Positions 61,745-64,000 of a stretch of 64,000 bases of DNA are shown in pieces. The notes beneath the pieces were generated by a model. The model was not told the DNA's origin. It was given only the letters and a program-made list of their open reading frames with translations, and did not search any database. Origin of the DNA: Gordonibacter urolithinfaciens (lineage in GTDB: Bacteria > Actinomycetota > Coriobacteriia > Coriobacteriales > Eggerthellaceae); contig NZ_LT900217.1 of the NCBI RefSeq assembly GCF_900199375.1, positions 1,302,001 to 1,366,000 on the forward strand, given 5' to 3'. How positions within the stretch are numbered: the first letter of the stretch is position 1; each line of letters opens with the position of its first letter. The position numbers and the translations under genes are program-made.

Positions 61745-61813
61745 TTCTTCTTTTGCCGCACGGCAAATGGGCTACCATGGAGGCGACCGAAAAAACGGAG
61801 GGAAGGCGGCATC

Positions 61814-62386
61814 ATGGGCCAGGAGGACGGAACCGGGAGCGGGACCATCGACAGCGTGCTCGCGCACAACCGGGCGTTCGTGGAAGGCGGCGAGTTCGCG
61901 CGCTATGCGACCGACAAGTACCCCGACAAGAAGTTGGCCGTGGTCTCGTGCATGGACACGCGGCTCACCGAGCTTCTGGCGGCGGCGCTCGGGCTGAAGA
62001 ACGGCGATGCGAAGATCATCAAGGTGGCCGGCGCCGAGGTGGCCCACCCCTTCGGCAGCGTCATGCGCTCGCTGCTGATCGCCGTGTGCGAGCTGGGCGT
62101 GGAGGATATCATGGTCGTGGCGCACACGAATTGCGGGGCACAGCATATGAGCGGGGCGGCCATGATCGACAGCATGCGCCGCTTGGGCGTGTCGGAGCAG
62201 CGCATCGAGTTCGCGCGCCACTGCGGCATCGACTTCGACCGCTGGCTCGCCGGCTTCGGCGACACCGAGGAGTCCGTGCGCAAGAGCGTCGACCTCATCC
62301 GCAAACACCCCGTCATGCCGCCCCACGTGCGCGTAGCCGGCTTCGTGATGGACTCCGTCACCGGCGAGCTGGTGGCAGTGGCGTAG
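61814..62386 (+). CDS. Beta-class carbonic anhydrase
   Basis: 190-residue zinc enzyme interconverting CO2 and bicarbonate. Zinc ligands and the Asp-Arg dyad are visible as SCMDTRL (Cys and Asp/Arg) and AHTNCGAQHM (His and Cys). ATG at 61814 has GGAGGGAAGG. An earlier in-frame ATG at 61724 would begin inside the parS palindrome and is rejected. The length is that of the short bacterial beta-CA clade. It may supply bicarbonate for carboxylation in an anaerobe. Confidence 0.92.
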   Translation: MGQEDGTGSGTIDSVLAHNRAFVEGGEFARYATDKYPDKKLAVVSCMDTRLTELLAAALGLKNGDAKIIKVAGAEVAHPFGSVMRSLLIAVCELGVEDIMVVAHTNCGAQHMSGAAMIDSMRRLGVSEQRIEFARHCGIDFDRWLAGFGDTEESVRKSVDLIRKHPVMPPHVRVAGFVMDSVTGELVAVA

Positions 62387-62532
62387 CAGACACAAGCGAG
62401 GAGCCTGGGCAAACGGCTTGTGCGCCTTCCGTATCCATCTCACCGCGCTCTCCCTCGGCGTCGCACGCCCGCTCGCATCCCGCCCGCCGGTTCGCATCCC
62501 GCGTGTTCGTTCGCGTTTCCCTACCCTTCGGC

Positions 62533-63843
62533 CTACGGCTCGACAAGCGCCTGCTCCAACACCAGGTCACGCGTGCATTCCTCGGGCGTGAACGGCACGT
62601 GCACGTCAGGCGCGAGACCCCGGCCCCGCAGGCCGCGACCCTCGTGGGCGTCCTCCGTCTTGGCTATGGGATACACGAGCGAGAATATCTCGTCGAGCGG
62701 CGCGACCACGAGGTTCGCGTAGTCCAGGCTGCCCCGCGTCGCGCGGCCCACGGAGCGCACCTTGCCGCACCCCTGCGCGGCGGCGCGGCGCGCGATGGCC
62801 GCCAGCCGCTCGGCCGGACCGCTCGTGCGCACGTCGGTGAGCAGCAGCGTCCTCTGCCCCGCGGGGGCCGGCGGGAACAGCATGTCCTCCTCGAGCTCCG
62901 CCTCCTTCACGAAGCCTTGGCCCGCGCAGGCGGCCACGTGGTCGATCTCGGCCTGCACCCAGGCCCTCCCCGCCTCGTCGCTCATATCCAGCAGGCGCGC
63001 GAGCTGACGTGCGCGCAGCCGCGCGTTGCGCTCGGTGTAGCGCGTGTAGACGATCTGCTGGCCCATGAGGTCCCTCAGGTTGACCTCTCGGTCGAAGAAA
63101 AGCGCCATCAGGCCGAACGCGTTGCCGATCATGCCCTCCCCCGCATCGCGGATGTCCACGATCACCCGGTCGGCGCGCTGGATGTCGTCGAAGCGGAGCT
63201 GCATCGCCTGCAGCACCGACGCATCCACGAAATGGTGAGCGGCGATGACGACCGCGCGCTCGTCGCCGCGCGGTCCTGCGCCCTCATGCAGCTCGATGGT
63301 CGGAGGCCGCAGGCTCGCCGCGAGACCAGGGCGCGGGAAGCGCTCCACCGGCAGGTCCTCCTCGGCGCCGTCGGCATGGCGCACCAGCACGCGCATGCAC
63401 CGCGCGACTTCCTCGTCCCAGAGCTGGCGCTCGGGATCGTCGCCGTTCACGGGGTTGCCCGGCAGGCTTGCCAAGTGCTCGTCCGGCGTCCGACCGTCCA
63501 GCAGGCCCACGGCGTCGCCGGGCGCGAGGCGGTCGTCTTCGCGCACCTCGGTCACGTAGAGTGCGTCGCCATGGCGACGCACCGAGAAACCGCACGTCGT
63601 CGGTCGAAAATCAGCCTTTGCAGACGCCTCGAATGCCAGGCCTGGATCTTGGAACCCTGCCAAGTAGCGCCTCACGCCTTGCACGAACAGCTCGTCGTCG
63701 AGCGCACCCGCCGCTTCGGCCTCCGCGAGCGCGGCCAGCCACGACCACGCTCCACCGCACGGGGCGCACTCGGGCTGTCCCGCGTAGTCCGCCTCCATAA
63801 TATGAGCAACCGTGCGCGCAATCGCGCTGTACCCTTCCGCCAT
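62533..63843 (-). CDS. S41-family peptidase-like protein
   Basis: 436 residues. The C-terminal half resembles the ClpP/crotonase-like S41 domain: VIVDIRDAGEGMIGNAFG, LLTDVRTSGPAERLA (position of the nucleophile Ser) and a long end with GRATRGSLDY and RGLAPDVHVPFTPEE. The N-terminal half is helical and includes a PDZ-like VREDDRLAPGDAVGLLDG. No signal peptide, so probably cytoplasmic, unlike most CtpA-type enzymes. ATG at 63843 with GAGGCGG; a TATAAT lies at 63920-63925. Activity is uncertain. Confidence 0.75.
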   Translation of the reverse strand: MAEGYSAIARTVAHIMEADYAGQPECAPCGGAWSWLAALAEAEAAGALDDELFVQGVRRYLAGFQDPGLAFEASAKADFRPTTCGFSVRRHGDALYVTEVREDDRLAPGDAVGLLDGRTPDEHLASLPGNPVNGDDPERQLWDEEVARCMRVLVRHADGAEEDLPVERFPRPGLAASLRPPTIELHEGAGPRGDERAVVIAAHHFVDASVLQAMQLRFDDIQRADRVIVDIRDAGEGMIGNAFGLMALFFDREVNLRDLMGQQIVYTRYTERNARLRARQLARLLDMSDEAGRAWVQAEIDHVAACAGQGFVKEAELEEDMLFPPAPAGQRTLLLTDVRTSGPAERLAAIARRAAAQGCGKVRSVGRATRGSLDYANLVVAPLDEIFSLVYPIAKTEDAHEGRGLRGRGLAPDVHVPFTPEECTRDLVLEQALVEP

Positions 63844-63919
63844 GCCGCCGCCTCTCGTTGTTGCGTTTCGCGCTCCGCCGCCACGGCCCTTCCATCGTGC
63901 GGCATGCCTTTCGGAGCCT

Positions 63920-63925
63920 ATTATA
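63920..63925 (-). promoter_or_regulatory. -10 element of the S41-like gene
   Basis: TATAAT on the minus strand, 77 bases upstream of the ATG at 63843; no clear -35. Confidence 0.45.
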
Positions 63926-63945
63926 GCGGCTCCCCGCCGCCCGCC

Positions 63946-64000
63946 TCACGCCTCCAGCAGCACCTCGCCCGTTAGCGCTTCCACACGCACGCTGTTCACG
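63946..64000 (-). CDS. C-terminal end of a gene running out of the window
   Basis: An open minus-strand frame ends with TGA at 63946-63948 and reads VNSVRVEALTGEVLLEA before the stop. Only 17 codons are visible, so no family can be named. It runs in the same direction as the S41-like gene, 100 bases upstream of it. Confidence 0.55.
   Translation of the reverse strand, partial: VNSVRVEALTGEVLLEA

Noticed and set aside
61724-61813. Carbonic anhydrase starting at the ATG of 61724
   Set aside because: That ATG is inside the parS palindrome and has no ribosome site; ATG at 61814 has GGAGGGAAGG.

Overview
The window is 64 kb of high-G+C DNA. It is most consistent with a strictly anaerobic gut actinobacterium of the class Coriobacteriia, family Eggerthellaceae (Eggerthella/Gordonibacter-like). 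This is inferred from gene content, not from a marker search. The pointers are five clusters or fragments of molybdopterin (CISM-type) respiratory oxidoreductases, three regulators that fuse a multi-spanning membrane domain to a C-terminal LuxR helix-turn-helix, a pyruvate:ferredoxin oxidoreductase operon, a rubrerythrin, and frequent GTG/TTG starts.

Layout. (1) 1-1786: the 3' part of a PAS-GGDEF diguanylate cyclase. (2) 1795-7372: a DMSO-reductase operon on the minus strand (dmsA-dmsB-dmsC-torD-second dmsC). It is followed by a lone DmsB-like ferredoxin (7606-8190), a divergent membrane-LuxR regulator (8414-10000) and a lone DmsC-like anchor (10502-11506). (3) 11740-16011: dapB, a DHA2 exporter overlapping a CBS-domain protein, and repeat-rich intergenic DNA. 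(4) 16012-26089, minus strand: torD, then a polysulfide/thiosulfate-reductase-like A-B-C set, then a tetrathionate-reductase-like B-C-A set. A membrane-LuxR gene (26274-27929) is divergent from it. (5) 27978-34380: a third membrane-LuxR gene divergent from a complete A-B-C oxidoreductase operon. The catalytic gene of that operon has an in-frame TGA exactly at the molybdenum-ligand position, followed by a SECIS-like hairpin, so it is almost certainly a selenoprotein. (6) 34479-46397: SanA/YdcF-like protein, old yellow enzyme, leuS, an FHA protein and a protein kinase, yaaA, and porGD-porA-porB. (7) 46398-53718: a flippase, a LysR effector domain without a DNA-binding domain, paaK, an OFA-type MFS transporter with a tiny membrane protein, and a full LysR regulator. 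(8) 53853-64000: guaB, an NSS transporter, M18 aminopeptidase, an intact IS256-family insertion with target duplication, rubrerythrin, a perfect parS-like site, beta-carbonic anhydrase, an S41-like peptidase and the tail of one more gene.

How it fits together. The central third is a set of exported anaerobic respiratory complexes. Each has a Tat-exported Mo-bis-MGD subunit, a four-cluster ferredoxin subunit and a quinol-oxidising anchor (DmsC or NrfD type), and several have TorD chaperones. Each block is flanked by its own membrane-embedded LuxR regulator, which suggests that terminal reductases are switched on by signals sensed in the membrane. The most interesting item is the selenocysteine-encoding reductase operon at 29756-34380. 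Secondary items are the paired inverted-repeat elements (10150-10306 and 15767-15918, with the same 101-base spacer; 12661-12826; 46049-46196), the parS site, and the HTH-less LysR paralogue.
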